From: Picochlorum sp. 'celeri'
Taxonomy: Eukaryota; Chlorophyta; Trebouxiophyceae
Length of the DNA stretch: 64,000 bases
Assembly: GCA_010909725.1 (NCBI GenBank)
Contig: JAACMV010000003.1
Coordinates: forward strand, 744,001-808,000
Reading direction: 5' to 3'
Shown one piece after another: positions 32,030-43,303 of the stretch. Each line of letters starts with the position of its first letter. Position 1 is the first letter of the stretch. Made by a program: the position numbers and the translations under genes. The notes beneath the pieces are model-generated. The model made no database searches, was not told the DNA's origin, and saw nothing but the letters and a program-made list of their open reading frames with translations.

Positions 32030-33370
32030 CTAGGAATCAGGGGAACGTCTCTGATTAAGTACATTTCCACTCCTTGGGGTCGAGGCATTTGACCCAGATG
32101 ATTGCTGGCTCATCTTCATACTACTACTTCCTACATTGCTATTGACCAGAAGATGCATCCTCTCATTCGTTCGAAGGTCACCATACTGTTGATCAGTATC
32201 ATTACTCAACAGTTCCATATCTTCTATATCACTCAACAGTTTTTCCTTGTATTTCTTGTACTTGAAGTAGTTGAACAGGGCAACACCACTGATGAGCACC
32301 ACCAGTCCTAGTCCATTGACAAGGGTGAAGTCTTCGTGTAAGAAGAGGACAGCGGCTCCGACTGTTACTATTTCTTTGAATGTTCCTGCCACCATGAATG
32401 TCAAGGCAGATGTATTCGCAATGAGGGTAAACTCTGCCCATACCATGCAGAGTGCAATGAGACCTCCTGCAATGAGGATGAGACAGGTCAGAAAGATGTG
32501 TAGTCCTGATGAAAAATACGGGCTGTTGGGCAAGCTTTTCCATAAATTCTCAGTACAAAGACTCGTTATAAGTAATGTAAGGCCCATGATTGGTGTCAAC
32601 GCTTGAATTATTTCCAATGCGCCACCTCTGGATCTGCTTCCGTGTCCATCACCTTGCAAGAGGACTTGGGTGATTGTCCATCTCAGGCCGGATAAAGCAG
32701 ACGCAGACATGACCATGATGAATCCTACAAGGTGAAACTCTGTTTCACCTGCTACTAATAAGAATAGACCGAGGGAAATGATGCAGACAACTCCAGCAAG
32801 CTTCCAAGTCATCCTGCATCAGTGAAATAATGATAATAATACCATTATCGAGTGGTATGATGATGCATCCATATATACTACTCGTTCATATGCAACGCAC
32901 TTTTCTATACCCCACAGAATCGCAAACATGAGAAGGAATAATGGTGTTGTTGATTTCAACATGACATAGAAACTTAATGAAATGAATGCCAGCGATGTAT
33001 TTGACAGTCCAATATCCAACCCAGTTGCAACACCATTCGGAACAACTTCCTTCCCGTATTCCTTCCATGTCAGAACATCTTCACTCTGCCTCTTCACAAT
33101 TCCGAATCGTAAGAGGACGCTTGCTATCATGTATTGAGAAAAGAATTGAATACTTGTCATGAGAAAGGGTGCTGGAAAAGGCCCTTCCCCAAAGGGACCT
33201 TGCTCAGCTCCAATCAGGAGTTTGTTCCATAGGCTCAGAAAAGTACCAAAAAAGTACCAAAGGAGTATCAAAGCTATATTAACGATGGCTTGAGACCATA
33301 TAGGATCGCTCCATATCGCTGTCATTCTACTTTCCATTCGGCCAAGCCAACCGACGACTGGCGATACCAT
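32030..33370 (-). CDS. SLC35-type sugar-phosphate/nucleotide-sugar transporter (SLC35C2-like)
   Basis: Two exons, 33370-32901 and 32813-32030; the intron 32900-32814 (GTGCGT...GATGCAG) joins phase 2 and gives 417 residues. Start ATG 33370 (the codon at 33379 is GTG). About ten membrane helices in the drug/metabolite transporter fold, with NALILL-WYFFGTFLSLWNK at the start, LDIGLSNTSLAFISLSFYVMLKSTTPLF in the middle, and LSGLRWTITQVLLQ then VNGLGLVVLISGVALFNYFKYKK at the end; these match triose-phosphate-translocator relatives of the SLC35C2 type. A Ser-rich cytoplasmic tail follows. Likely Golgi; the transported sugar is unknown. Confidence 0.88.
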
Positions 33371-34008
33371 GTGAGCCACTGGGTACTCGTTTCTCGTGGT
33401 AATTCCTACCCTATATTTTTATACTAATTGTAAAACTATGCCTGTGTGTACCATGATGAGAAACGATGCGAAACAGAGGTTGTTTTTTTGGTGGTTAGCA
33501 ACTCGCACTCCAACTGTTGTCACGCCATGATCTTGGCGTACGATTAGCTTTTGGATACAATTCTGAGATGTAAATTTACATTTATACAATGGATCCTGAT
33601 GCTGAGGGTGGACCATCTATCTCTGAATTGTATTACTATGCATCAATATTGATGCATCAATATTGATGCATTGCAATGCTACAAGTCAATTGCTTTCTTT
33701 CTTATGTACTACTACTCGTCATACATAAAAGAGCTTTTTCAAGGGACGGAACAATGTTGTATATATACTTAGAGTTAGTTCGGTCTTACAGCGATGAAAT
33801 GATGGAAACAAATCAAAGCAGTTGAATGAATCAAATACATGCTGGACCGTTGCGAACTACCGATGCAAAATGACAACCAGAAATGTATCAATCATCCTTA
33901 TCTTGCCGTTTACTGCCTTGGAAGAATTGAAAAGTGCACGAATCATGAAAAATGGTACCTATATGGTGCAAATAAATATGAAACATTTTATTTAATTGCA
34001 CCAAGGGC
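33371..34008. other. Intergenic with a 34-bp perfect palindrome
   Basis: Between the eEF3 stop and the transporter start, both on the minus strand. No gene seen. Holds a perfect palindrome at 33638-33671 (separate entry). Confidence 0.5.
33638..33671. repeat. 34-bp perfect palindrome made of two tandem units
   Basis: Two overlapping copies of the 16-bp palindrome GCATCAATATTGATGC, so the element is both a direct repeat and an inverted repeat; flanking AT at the left and AT at the right extend it to 34 bp. Function unknown. Confidence 0.8.
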
Positions 34009-37000
34009 TTACCAGTCATCCTCTTCGTCGTCAGAGACAGCTTCTCCTCTGGCTTTACGTGCCTTGTTGGCTCTAGCCTTCTGCTTCTTCTCCTTACGAG
34101 ACAGTTCCTTCTTTGGTGCCTTGATCTTGATGGTGTTTCCAAGGGCATCAGTGGTCTCTTCCTGCCTCTTCCACTCGAGCTTGGCAGCGGCGAGTGCAGC
34201 GGCAGACTGACCGGTGATCTCGAGCTTTCCTCCTCCAACAGTCCATGTCTCACCGCACACGGTGTCCAAGAACTCTTGGGAGTGAGAAACAACGACAACA
34301 CCTCCACCGAACTCCTTGAGAGCGGCAGACATGGCACCGAGGGATTCACGATCAAGGTAGTTTGTAGGCTCATCCAGGACGATGATATGTGGCTGTTGCC
34401 ACATGGCAGCTCCGAGCACAAGCTTGACCTTCTGACCTCCGGAAAGACCACGGATGTGAGAGTGTGTTGCGAACTCAGACTCGAGTCCGAGATCGCCAAG
34501 CAATTTCTCAACGTTGGCGGCAGTCAATGGTTTACCCATCATACCGGCGGCGGCGGCCTCTCTGGCATCAATCTCGTTAACCATCTTCTCGTAACCCATC
34601 TCTTCGAGCTGAGCACGGGTCAACCAAGAGGTCTGTCCAGCTGGGGCATTCTGCCACTCAACCTCGTACTCGTAACCCTTCTTCAGCTTACGACGGTTGA
34701 GAAGCTTCTCGACAGAGCGCTTGACACCCTGTTCGGTGGCCACCTTCTGTTCCTTGAGCTTGGCCTCTTCTTCCTCGGTCAAACGATCAACCTTGCTCTG
34801 GGCTTCTCTGTCCTCTCCGGTAGCATAACGCCACTGAATGTACTGGTTTGGAGTCTTATCCAAATGATTCTCGATATGATGGAAAGCGTGCTGGGCAACA
34901 TATGCCACACGCAAGTTAGGATGCTTCCACACAAATCCATCATTTGGCTCCAACTCTCCGGTGAGAAGTTTGATCATGGTAGACTTACCAGCTCCGTTTG
35001 GTCCAACACAGGCAACACGGGAGTTGAGAGACACCTGGAGTGTGACGTCATTGAGAATCTTCTTGTCAGTTCCTGGATAACCAAAGTGCACTCCTCTCAT
35101 CTTGAGAATAGCTCTGTCCTTGGAGTTAATACCCTCAAGGAATCCTGGCTCTGGAAGAACCCACTTGGTCTGAGCATCCTCCAAATTGTAGTAGGACTTG
35201 GCCTCTGGTCTGTGCTTGACAAGCTCAGCCAAGTTTCCACGGTACTTGCGGATCTTGCGTCCCTCATAATGGATAATACCAGTGCACACCTTGTCCAAGA
35301 ATCCAGAGTCGTGCGACACAATGACAGATGTCACGTCCGTCAGGGATGTGAGGTAGTCAACCAACCACTGAACGTTGGTAACGTCAAGATGGTTTGTAGG
35401 CTCATCCAACAACATAATATCAGCCTTCATCAACATAGCACGGGCCAAAGCAAGCTTCATCTTCCATCCTCCAGAAAGAGCAGCCACAGCTCCATTCTGC
35501 ATATCCTCGGAGAAACCAACGGAAGTCAAAGCAGCCTGGACTTCTTCCTTGGTGACCTTCTCGTACTGAGCCAAAGTATCATCATTGGTGATGAAATCAA
35601 CGACTGCAGTCTCAGCCTCGGAGGCATCGATGTCGTGCTCAACATACACAGTGCGGAGCTCTTCCTTTGGTGGGAATCCATCGACCTGTCCATTGGCAAT
35701 GGCTCGCATCAATGTGGACTTTCCGCATCCGTTTGGTCCACAGAGACCATAACGCTGTCCACGCTTCAAGTGAAGGGTAGCATTCATCAAAAGCACCTTG
35801 GCACCATAAGCAAGGGAGAATTCGCAGTTGCAAAGATCCTCACCTTCCTCCTCATCAACCTTGGCCTCCTTCTCCTTGGCCTCCTTGAAGCAGACGGCAA
35901 GGAAAGCAGCAGCCACCTTGTTGGCAGTTGGCTCAGACAAGTATGGAGCGAGGTATGGAACAACACAGTTCTCCCATACCTTCTCATCGAAGTTCTTGAG
36001 ATCCACAAGAGCAGCAGCAATTCCGGCGACATACTTGAGGGCAGCCTCAGCATCAGCTCCGAGAGCAGCTCCTGAAACATCAGCAACGCACTTGGACAAG
36101 GACTCCTTGATAGCCTCTGCGTCAGCCTTGGATGGCTCCTCTCCGTTAGCTCCCTGAGAAGTAGCATCGGAGGCAACCTGTGCAAGGGTAGCAGCAGCGC
36201 GCTCAGCCATAGTACGGGCCTCTGGGTTGGACATCTCCTTGACAGCCTTGTCGACGTATGGAGTCAAAAGGTTGGCAAACTCAAGAGCATCAACTGGGCT
36301 ATCCACAAGCTTGGCCATGTTATCAATAATAACACAAGACTTTCTGCGAATAGGAGTAGAACGCTCCTGGAGTCCACGAAGGAGGAGTGGCACAAGAAGA
36401 GCCAATGTCTTGGCATCAACAGCTTGCACAAATGTAGTTGCAGCAAGCTTGTGCACACAGTCCTGAACCTCCTCTGGCTTGGCAATGCAGCGCACCAAGT
36501 TTGGAATGAATGGTTCAATATCTTTGTTTCCAACAGCACCGCAGCACTTGACCAAGGTATCAGTAGCAAGAGTAGACAAGTCCTTCTTGATATCTGTCAT
36601 GCACTCAGTCACGGCTGGCACAATCTCTGGAAGGCAAACAGACACCTCATCGGTATGAGAGTCAGCCAAGTTAGACAGGAACGTGAGAGCTCCCATCTTG
36701 GTTGGTGGCTTCACACGTGGCTCCATAACCTCCAACAATGCTGGCACAGCAACCTTGATGGCTGCTGGGTTGAGGTTGGCCATAACCACGTCGCCTGCCT
36801 TGGAGGCGGCTTCCTTCACGGAGGCGTCCTGCACAATACCAATTCACCAATATCAATTTAAAACCCAAATACATATTCACAAATTGCATGCATGCCCGTT
36901 TATGCACCACACGTGTTTCCCTCCACGTTCAACGCCTCCGACCGTGGCTCGGTTCGTCGGCGCACGAGAGGTCTGCTCCCCTACCACGCTCAAACCACAT

Positions 37001-37218
37001 ACACATACCTTCTCAGACAAAGCCTTGAGGATAGCTGGCATCAATGGGACCACAAATGGCTCGGCAGGGCGGCCAACGGCCTCCACAAACTGAACAATAC
37101 CGGTGAGTCCGGCCTCGCGCTCAGCTGGGGTAGCCCCGTCTTGCACGCGGTCGCGAAGCTGGTTCGCCTCAGCCACTCTGTTCTGCCCTTCGGCAGGAGT
37201 CAAAGGTCTCAAACACAT
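34009..37218 (-). CDS. eEF3: Translation elongation factor 3 (ABC-F type ATPase)
   Basis: Two exons: 37218-37009 and 36828-34009, intron of 180 bp in phase 0; 1009 residues. Start ATG 37218 (frame open to a GTG at 37269). N-terminal HEAT repeats (about 1-320), a four-helix region, then ABC1 (Walker A GPNGCGKST, signature LSGGWKMKLALA, Walker B DIMLLDEPTNHLD) and ABC2 (GPNGAGKST, LSGGQKVKL, IIVLDEPTNYLD). A chromodomain-like insert sits inside ABC2 (about 730-830, LKKGYEYEVEWQ). A Lys-rich tail follows. This exact layout is fungal eEF3, which helps release E-site tRNA; homologs are known in some algae and oomycetes. The strong codon bias seen here fits a highly expressed gene. Confidence 0.95.
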
Positions 37219-37554
37219 TTTCCAATAAAAGTTTGGTGAAGTAGTGAGTACAAATAGGAAGTCGGACACAAATGAGTGTTCTCAAATGTATGAATGCGCA
37301 CGGACTCGAGTGCGTAAAAAGTTCTTTCTTTCACAACTTACTATTTATTAAATAGTAAGGTAGAGGTTGACTTTAAAATACCGACCTCCTTGAAACACTA
37401 GGACACACAATAAAATAAAAGAGGGCGACTCTGGGGCTGACACACATTTTCATAGCAATCGTCGGCACCGCAGAAATGGGCGCCCTTGTCCCTCGTGATA
37501 CGCATCCATGGGCGGTGACAGGTGGGATACACTAGTTACACAAGTATGCTATAT
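37219..37554. other. Intergenic: eEF3 promoter and RPL3 3' end
   Basis: 336 bp on the minus strand between the RPL3 stop and the eEF3 start. No gene or distinctive motif recognised. Confidence 0.5.
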
Positions 37555-38885
37555 TTATGCCTTAAGACGTCCCAATGCCTTGGCTTTCTCTTCGCTGGTC
37601 TGGAATCTACCATGTCCAAACTTGGAAGCAGTATCGATGAACTTGACAGTGACCTCCTCCAAGGCAGATCTCTTGGTCTGTGGGAAGAGAGTCTTTCTGA
37701 GGGTGACCACTCTCTTCTTTGTTCCTGGGCATGCTCCCTTGATCATAACATAGTCCTCATTAACAACACCGTAGTGAGGGAATCCACCCATTGGGGTAAT
37801 ATCCTTCTCAGTGACATCAAAGGTGGTGGTGGCTTTGTGGGAATCCTCTCCCTTGACTCCAACACGGTACACCTTCTTGTTCATCTCGGTACGGTGGTTC
37901 ATACCCAAAGCTCCGGATCTTGCCACGGTCCAAGCAACTCTGGCTGGATGCCAGGCTCCAATGCAAGCAACCTTACGGAGACCACGATGGGTCTTGCGAG
38001 GAAGACGGCTGACTCCCCATCTGGTCACGACACCCTCAGTTCCACGACCCTTGGTGATGGCGATGGTATCAATCATCTCGTTGGCGGAGAAGATGGTGGA
38101 GACTGGGACTGGCTTCTCGAGAAGACCAGCAGCAAAGTCAACCTTCTCTGCAACAGATCCTCCATTCACCTGAATCTCCATGATGTGGGCCTTCTTCTGG
38201 CTGAGAGGGGTCTTGGAAATCTGGGTGTGGGCGATAACTCTAATCATATGGCAGTGCTTCTTCATCTGCTCGAGCTCAGCCTGGATCTCCTTACCACCAT
38301 TGGCATGCTTGGTCACATACTTGGTGAAGGCCTTTTTCTTGGCCTTGTACCAGTTCTTGTAGAAGCGACGCTTCACTTCCTCAGACAAATGCTCAGCCCA
38401 TACAGTGGTCAAAGAACGTGGTCCACGAGTGGTCTTGACGTATCCAACGACACCGACAACAACCATTGGTGGGGTCTCAATAATGGTGACGGCCTCGGCA
38501 ACCTCCTTCTTGTGTGCCTTGGATCCTGGCTTGTCTACATCACGAGTGATGTGGGTCATTCCAGCCTTGTATCCCATAAATGCTGTGAGATGTGGCTTGG
38601 CGGATGGGTCATCGCGTGGGAAGGACTTGACCTTTCCCTTTCCGCGCTTGCAGCGCTTCTTTGGCATGAATCCCAAAGAACCCAAACGTGGGTGCTCGAA
38701 CTGCAACCAGGGAGGATAATTCGATCAGTTATATGATTGAAATATATATAAAGTGCAATACAGCCTGGTATCTGTCCAATCTGTGCGTCGCCGTCGCACA
38801 GAGTCGAGTCCACCGCCGACGCAATCGTAGCGGCGGAAAGACAATGGCTCTTGAGCTCATTCCAACGTACCTTTCTATGAGACAT
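37555..38885 (-). CDS. RPL3: Cytosolic ribosomal protein uL3
   Basis: Two exons: a 15-base first exon 38885-38871 (MSHRK) and 38700-37555; the 170-bp intron GTACGT...TTGCAG is in phase 0. 386 residues, as expected. The start [16 protein letters not shown] is the conserved N-terminus, and its His is the site methylated in yeast and animals. [17 protein letters not shown], the [26 protein letters not shown] block and NKKVYRVG are conserved elements near the peptidyl-transferase centre. Divergent from V-ATPase G. Codon use is strongly biased. Confidence 0.97.
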
Positions 38886-39187
38886 GGTGTTTCTATTCTG
38901 TATCAATTCAAATTAATGATATCGATGAATTCGAAAGGGCAGAATATGGGGCACGCAGAGGTATTTGGCCTCTGCAAAGGGACAACAGCGTTCTTCGAAT
39001 GTGGACTCGGTCGGATGGGTTGATTGACAGGTAGGAGTATGTATATGTACACTGGTCCCATCAACTGCCTTGTTTGATGGGATAGTCCAATGACCCTTGC
39101 TTGATGGACCTCGCGTGCTTATACTCTCGTCTCATGTATTGCATTTGCGTATTTTTTTTATACAACAACGCGTATAGTTTGAACAAG
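38886..39187. other. Divergent promoter, RPL3 / V-ATPase G
   Basis: 302 bp between the two starts; no coding sequence supported. The Pol II core elements cannot be assigned with confidence. Confidence 0.45.
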
Positions 39188-39593
39188 ATGGAAGTTCCAG
39201 CAGGGCAGGATGGAATTCAGCAGCTTTTGCAGGCCGAGCAGGAAGCCCAGATGATCGTGAATAAAGCTCGTCAAGGTTTGTGATGCTTTTGCCAACGGTT
39301 TCTTTTGTGCTCCTTGTGTTGTACTCACATACGCATGTTATGGTTTATCTGCAGCAAAGACTGAGCGATTGAGACAAGCGAAGGAAGAAGCTGCCAGAGA
39401 GGTTTCGGCATATAAGAAGGAAAAAGAGGATGAATTCAACAAATCCATCGAGTATGATGCCAATGAGAGTCAGTCTGCGAAATCCAATATGCAAAAGGAG
39501 ACGGACGAACTTGTGAACAAGGTGCACGCGAGTACAAAGGCAAACAAGAATATTGTCTTGGACCTTTTGTTAAAGCAGGTCAAGACTGTGTAG
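39188..39593 (+). CDS. VMA10: V-type H+-ATPase subunit G
   Basis: Two exons, 39188-39275 and 39355-39593, 79-bp intron joined in phase 1; 108 residues, typical of the subunit. The N-terminal QDGIQQLLQAEQEAQMIVNKARQ and RLRQAKEEAAREVSAYKKEKEDEF form the long helix of the G subunit, which pairs with E as a peripheral stalk. The remainder continues as a coiled coil and ends in LLLKQVKTV. Acts on vacuolar and Golgi membranes. Another V-ATPase subunit (c'') lies at 61.6-62.2 kb. Confidence 0.93.
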
Positions 39594-39692
39594 TGTCTTC
39601 TGTCTATTTATTTCTATTCAGTTTTGTTTCTTCTTCTATGTTCAAGTAATAGTATAATAATGAGGTGGCATTCGTTGTGTCCCTGGATGGTT

Positions 39693-40688
39693 TTAAAGAC
39701 ACTGCTTTTTCAATGCATCCAATCTGTCAAGTACATATGTGTACAGCTGCATGTCTTGATCAAGCAAATCTTCGATGATTTTCTTGCTCACATCGCTTGG
39801 AGGGATATATTCTTTGATTCCGGTGGTTACCCTCTGCGGCTTGACCTTCTTCAACAAGTCCAATCCCCCTTTGAAAAAGGATGGGTACAGTTTCTCCATC
39901 ACTGCCACGGTGCCTTCAAAATCCTCAATTGCGCCAATAGTGTATTCATCATCTATCACTTGTTTGGCCCTTTCTAAAATACTGTTTGGACTCAAAGATT
40001 TACATTCGCCACCGTCTCGTCCGCAAAAGAAGAGGCTCTGTTTCCACCCCTTGCAGTTGAAGCATCGATCATACTCTCCTGAATCAATACAATCGTCAAT
40101 GGACAAATCGCCAAATTGATCAATCACCTTTTTCCTGTCTTTTTCATCTCTATCGCCATATCGGAGGTAATAATATTGACTCGTACACCGGGATACAGGA
40201 TGCCGTAGTACATTGATGTAGGCCACCCGATCGTCAATAATCTCTGGAAAGTGAAAGTGTTGGGCAATCACCGTCTTTGTATTCGTTTTCAGCGCCTCCT
40301 TCACAGCCTTTTGTACAGCTTCATAGTCATGAGAAGGCATATCAAACCATCCCAGCATTTTAAATCCATGCTTTGATGATAATTTGCTCAGCAAGTTTGT
40401 CATGGATGAAGACCCTGCTTTGGGCACCCTATTGTATATCAAAACCAGCGGATCTTTCGGTGTACACGCGGAAGTATCACGCTTCGTCGTCGACTCTGTA
40501 CTTTTCTGCTTGTTGTCACGTGTCGGCCTCACCGACTCGAGTGGTATGGTCGTCAACGCATATCCACCAACCACCAAGAGCAGGACGAGCCCCACAACCA
40601 CCCCCACGGTTTTAGGCCGTTGGTACCAGGCAACCTCCTCCGAGGTCTTTTTTGTAGGTTTTCCTGATAAAAGATTCAAACTTTCCAT
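39693..40688 (-). CDS. Golgi type II membrane sulfotransferase (2-O-sulfotransferase-like)
   Basis: Intronless, 331 residues, ATG 40688. Short cytoplasmic tail, one membrane anchor (about 28-46, VGVVVGLVLLLVVGGYAL), a stem region, then the catalytic domain. PAPS-binding elements: NRVPKAGSSSM (5'-phosphosulfate loop, about 86-96) and VLRHPVSRCTSQYYYLR (3'-phosphate site, about 160-176). AQHFHF may contain the catalytic His. Cysteines suggest lumenal disulfides. Resembles heparan/uronyl 2-O-sulfotransferases, so it probably sulfates wall or matrix polysaccharides; acceptor unknown. Confidence 0.85.
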   Translation of the reverse strand: MESLNLLSGKPTKKTSEEVAWYQRPKTVGVVVGLVLLLVVGGYALTTIPLESVRPTRDNKQKSTESTTKRDTSACTPKDPLVLIYNRVPKAGSSSMTNLLSKLSSKHGFKMLGWFDMPSHDYEAVQKAVKEALKTNTKTVIAQHFHFPEIIDDRVAYINVLRHPVSRCTSQYYYLRYGDRDEKDRKKVIDQFGDLSIDDCIDSGEYDRCFNCKGWKQSLFFCGRDGGECKSLSPNSILERAKQVIDDEYTIGAIEDFEGTVAVMEKLYPSFFKGGLDLLKKVKPQRVTTGIKEYIPPSDVSKKIIEDLLDQDMQLYTYVLDRLDALKKQCL

Positions 40689-41042
40689 CTAGAAGACAAT
40701 ACTATCGCTGCGAGCGGACACCGTTCCAATCAGATCGAACTACAATACAACGCCAACGTCGCAATTGGTACCCGTCTATCTCCTATCATCGGTGTCTTAT
40801 GCATATATATATTTATGAAGTATACATAACACTGCCAATGCAGTAGCGGTAGGGGTCGTATCATGGCAAGGGCACCATCAACCTGACCGCCAGGTTCCTT
40901 TCCATGGCAAAAAAAAGCACCCTGTTGTCTCGAGAAAAAAAAACAACAAACGGAACCATTTGTGTCATGCATCAATCATCCATGATATTACATTCTCATC
41001 TATATATGGTAAGAAGTAGCTACGAAGAAAGAAATTTAGAGC
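40689..41042. other. Intergenic: sulfotransferase promoter, downstream of uS5c
   Basis: 354 bp with A-runs on the plus strand near 40930-40945. Nothing coding seen. Confidence 0.45.
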
Positions 41043-41891
41043 TCATACTGATGGCAAAAAGTGTTCTAATGGAAGTCCACGCTCACGAGCAACATCCTTG
41101 AAAGTCCTCATGGCTTTCAATCCCTCAACAGTAGCCTTTGCGTTATTCAATGCATTATCACTTCCCAACTGCTTTCCGAATCCATTCTTCACTCCAGCAA
41201 GTTCCAATACGGCACGTACAGCTCCTCCAGCAATAACACCAGTACCCTCTGCGGCAGGACGAAGCATAACTCTGGCAGCTCCGAACACGCCATCGAATCT
41301 ATGTGGGAAGGAGTAAGACTTGCTTAATGGCACAGTCACCAAATTACGCTTTGCATCCACAGCAGCCTTCTGGACTGCCATGACCACCTCCTTGGCAGAG
41401 GCGCATCCAACACCGACAGTTCCATTCTCGTTTCCGACAACAACCTGAATATTCACATTCAAAGAAAATGTTATAGTTCTACCATCGCACGCGTATCACA
41501 ACCCACAGGGGTGTTCTTCCACTCCACACAAACAAGTGTCGAGAGAACCACCACATATCATGCATTGACTTACCACTGCTCTGAATCTCAATTGCTTTCC
41601 TCCTTTAACGACCTTGGTGACACGACGAACTTGAATCACTCTATCCTGGAAGCCATCGTTCTCTCCGAATTTATCGCCGTCCCGTCTTGCAGCTACCACA
41701 GTAGCCATTCCACGGCGCTCTGCGGACAAATGCTGCTGTGCATTGTTCTTTACAAGCAATGTAGAATTGGCAATCGTTCCTCTGCTAGAGATTGCTTGCA
41801 CAGAGGACAAGCGTGGTGCGGCGATAGCCACACGGCCGCTCGTCTTTACAGCACCATTCATGTGGTTGCAAGTAGGCGTACGGGACATCAT
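41043..41891 (-). CDS. RPS5: Plastid small-subunit ribosomal protein uS5
   Basis: Two exons, 41891-41574 and 41444-41043; the 129-bp intron (GTAAGT...ATTCAG) is in phase 0. 239 residues with a Ser/Thr/Ala-rich transit peptide (about 1-65). The S5 N-terminal RNA-binding part is [23 protein letters not shown] and the second exon supplies [54 protein letters not shown] and [16 protein letters not shown]. The sequence is bacterial/plastid-like. It shapes the decoding-site mRNA entry of the plastid ribosome. Either Met at 41891 or 41888 could start; the codon at 41990 is GTG. Confidence 0.93.
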
Positions 41892-42146
41892 TGTATAATG
41901 TATATATCGATTGACAATATGGGGGCGTTTGAGGGACAATGTGCTATTGTGATGGATTTCTGGTCGAGATTGTAGTAAGTCTCGTATCACGAGACATATC
42001 TCCCATGGATGGTGATTTTAATAGGAAGGGCAGATGTAGATCGATCATCGCCCCTCATGCATCTCCATGTACTGTCGCCCACATCGATGAATTGAATCCC
42101 ATAACACGTATTACATGGCGTATGAAATATATGAAAATTATATCCA

Positions 42147-43229
42147 TCACCCGACACGGCGCCGAGAGGACAGGCGATGGATCAGCCCCGATGCTGTTGC
42201 AAAGAGGGACTGCTGTCGTTTGAGCCTTCTCTTTTCCGCGAGTGAATACGTCAGCAATCGCCTCCTCGCCGCCAATCCACTGATCGGAAGTGCTTTATGT
42301 CTTATTCCTGGTGGCATCTTTGGTGTGAGGGAATTGAACACCCATGTGCAGCATCCTTTGATGGCCCTCCACACCCGTGACCCTCGGTGTGGTGGCTCTG
42401 CAAGAGGCTCGGAGAAATCTCTGGATCGCGCGCCTTGCAGCCACGAAGAATCTTCTAAGATTCCACTAGAGCATTTCGCACACTCTGCAGCGTACGATCT
42501 GAATTCCATCTCGATAGCAAACTGACACAAGACAAAGTTTCTGAAATATGCTGCAACGCTTGGTCCACACCTTGTGGCTATCTCATCCAACATCTCCAGT
42601 GTCCATTCAATAACAAGACAGTCCTTTTCAGCTACAACTTCAAAACTGACATCTTCCTTTTCAAACCCAGTATATACACCGAGAATATTCAGTAAACTTT
42701 TATCAGTCATCATTCCACTGAGAAATGGGGCAGAGGTTCCCTCTGCATCATCTTTCGATCGCCTGATACACCGAGCTTTTCCTTCAATCAATAAAATGAG
42801 TTTCTGTGTCGCTTCCACAGGATTAAGAATCATCTCATTGGCTGCCACTCGTCTGAAAGACCCTCTACTGATGATTGCTTTTGCTTCCAAACCTTCACAC
42901 CCACCTCGTCTGTATAGGAAATAATACACCTGCTGCTCATCCTCTGATGCAAATGAAATGGGTCGTTCATCCCAGAGAAGCTGAAGGATGGCTGCAAAGT
43001 GCACGAGGCAGTTGATAGAACTCCAAATCAGCCCATCTAGAGAAATAGATCCAGAAAATGCAAACAAAGGCCACCGTTGAAACCCGGTCACAGATCCTGT
43101 GAGCAACCAAACATACGCTAAGAATAAGAAGATCCTGATGATGAGGATGTCACCGAACAAGCCTGCCAATGTAAAGCATGCACTAGCAGCTTGCTGCCAA
43201 GGACCTGCAGGCTGTATAATTGTCGTCAT
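42147..43229 (-). CDS. Popeye-domain-like membrane protein with cyclic-nucleotide-binding-type fold
   Basis: Intronless, 360 residues from ATG 43229 (open upstream to GTG 43256). Three hydrophobic segments lie within about 10-90 (FTLAGLFGDILIIRIFLFLAYVWLL; GLIWSSINCLVHFAAILQLL), then a region LIWSSIN...LQLLWDERPI resembling Popeye/POPDC proteins. Residues about 110-240 form a cNMP-binding-like beta roll: ISRGSFRRVAANEMIL, LILLIEGKARCIRR, FEVVAEKDCLVIEW. The C-terminal 100 residues are basic and cysteine-containing, without a known domain. POPDC proteins bind cAMP and organise membrane partners in animals. Divergent from the SPPL gene with only 74 bp between ATGs. Confidence 0.7.
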   Translation of the reverse strand: MTTIIQPAGPWQQAASACFTLAGLFGDILIIRIFLFLAYVWLLTGSVTGFQRWPLFAFSGSISLDGLIWSSINCLVHFAAILQLLWDERPISFASEDEQQVYYFLYRRGGCEGLEAKAIISRGSFRRVAANEMILNPVEATQKLILLIEGKARCIRRSKDDAEGTSAPFLSGMMTDKSLLNILGVYTGFEKEDVSFEVVAEKDCLVIEWTLEMLDEIATRCGPSVAAYFRNFVLCQFAIEMEFRSYAAECAKCSSGILEDSSWLQGARSRDFSEPLAEPPHRGSRVWRAIKGCCTWVFNSLTPKMPPGIRHKALPISGLAARRRLLTYSLAEKRRLKRQQSLFATASGLIHRLSSRRRVG

Positions 43230-43303
43230 GATGCCATCGTTGCATCTAATAACCACGCGGTATCTTGTATTTTCCCTACTCTATTTTATATACTATAAAA
43301 ATA

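Noticed and set aside
38688..39023. 111-codon frame between RPL3 and V-ATPase G
   Set aside because: Overlaps the RPL3 first exon and intron antisense; no domain.
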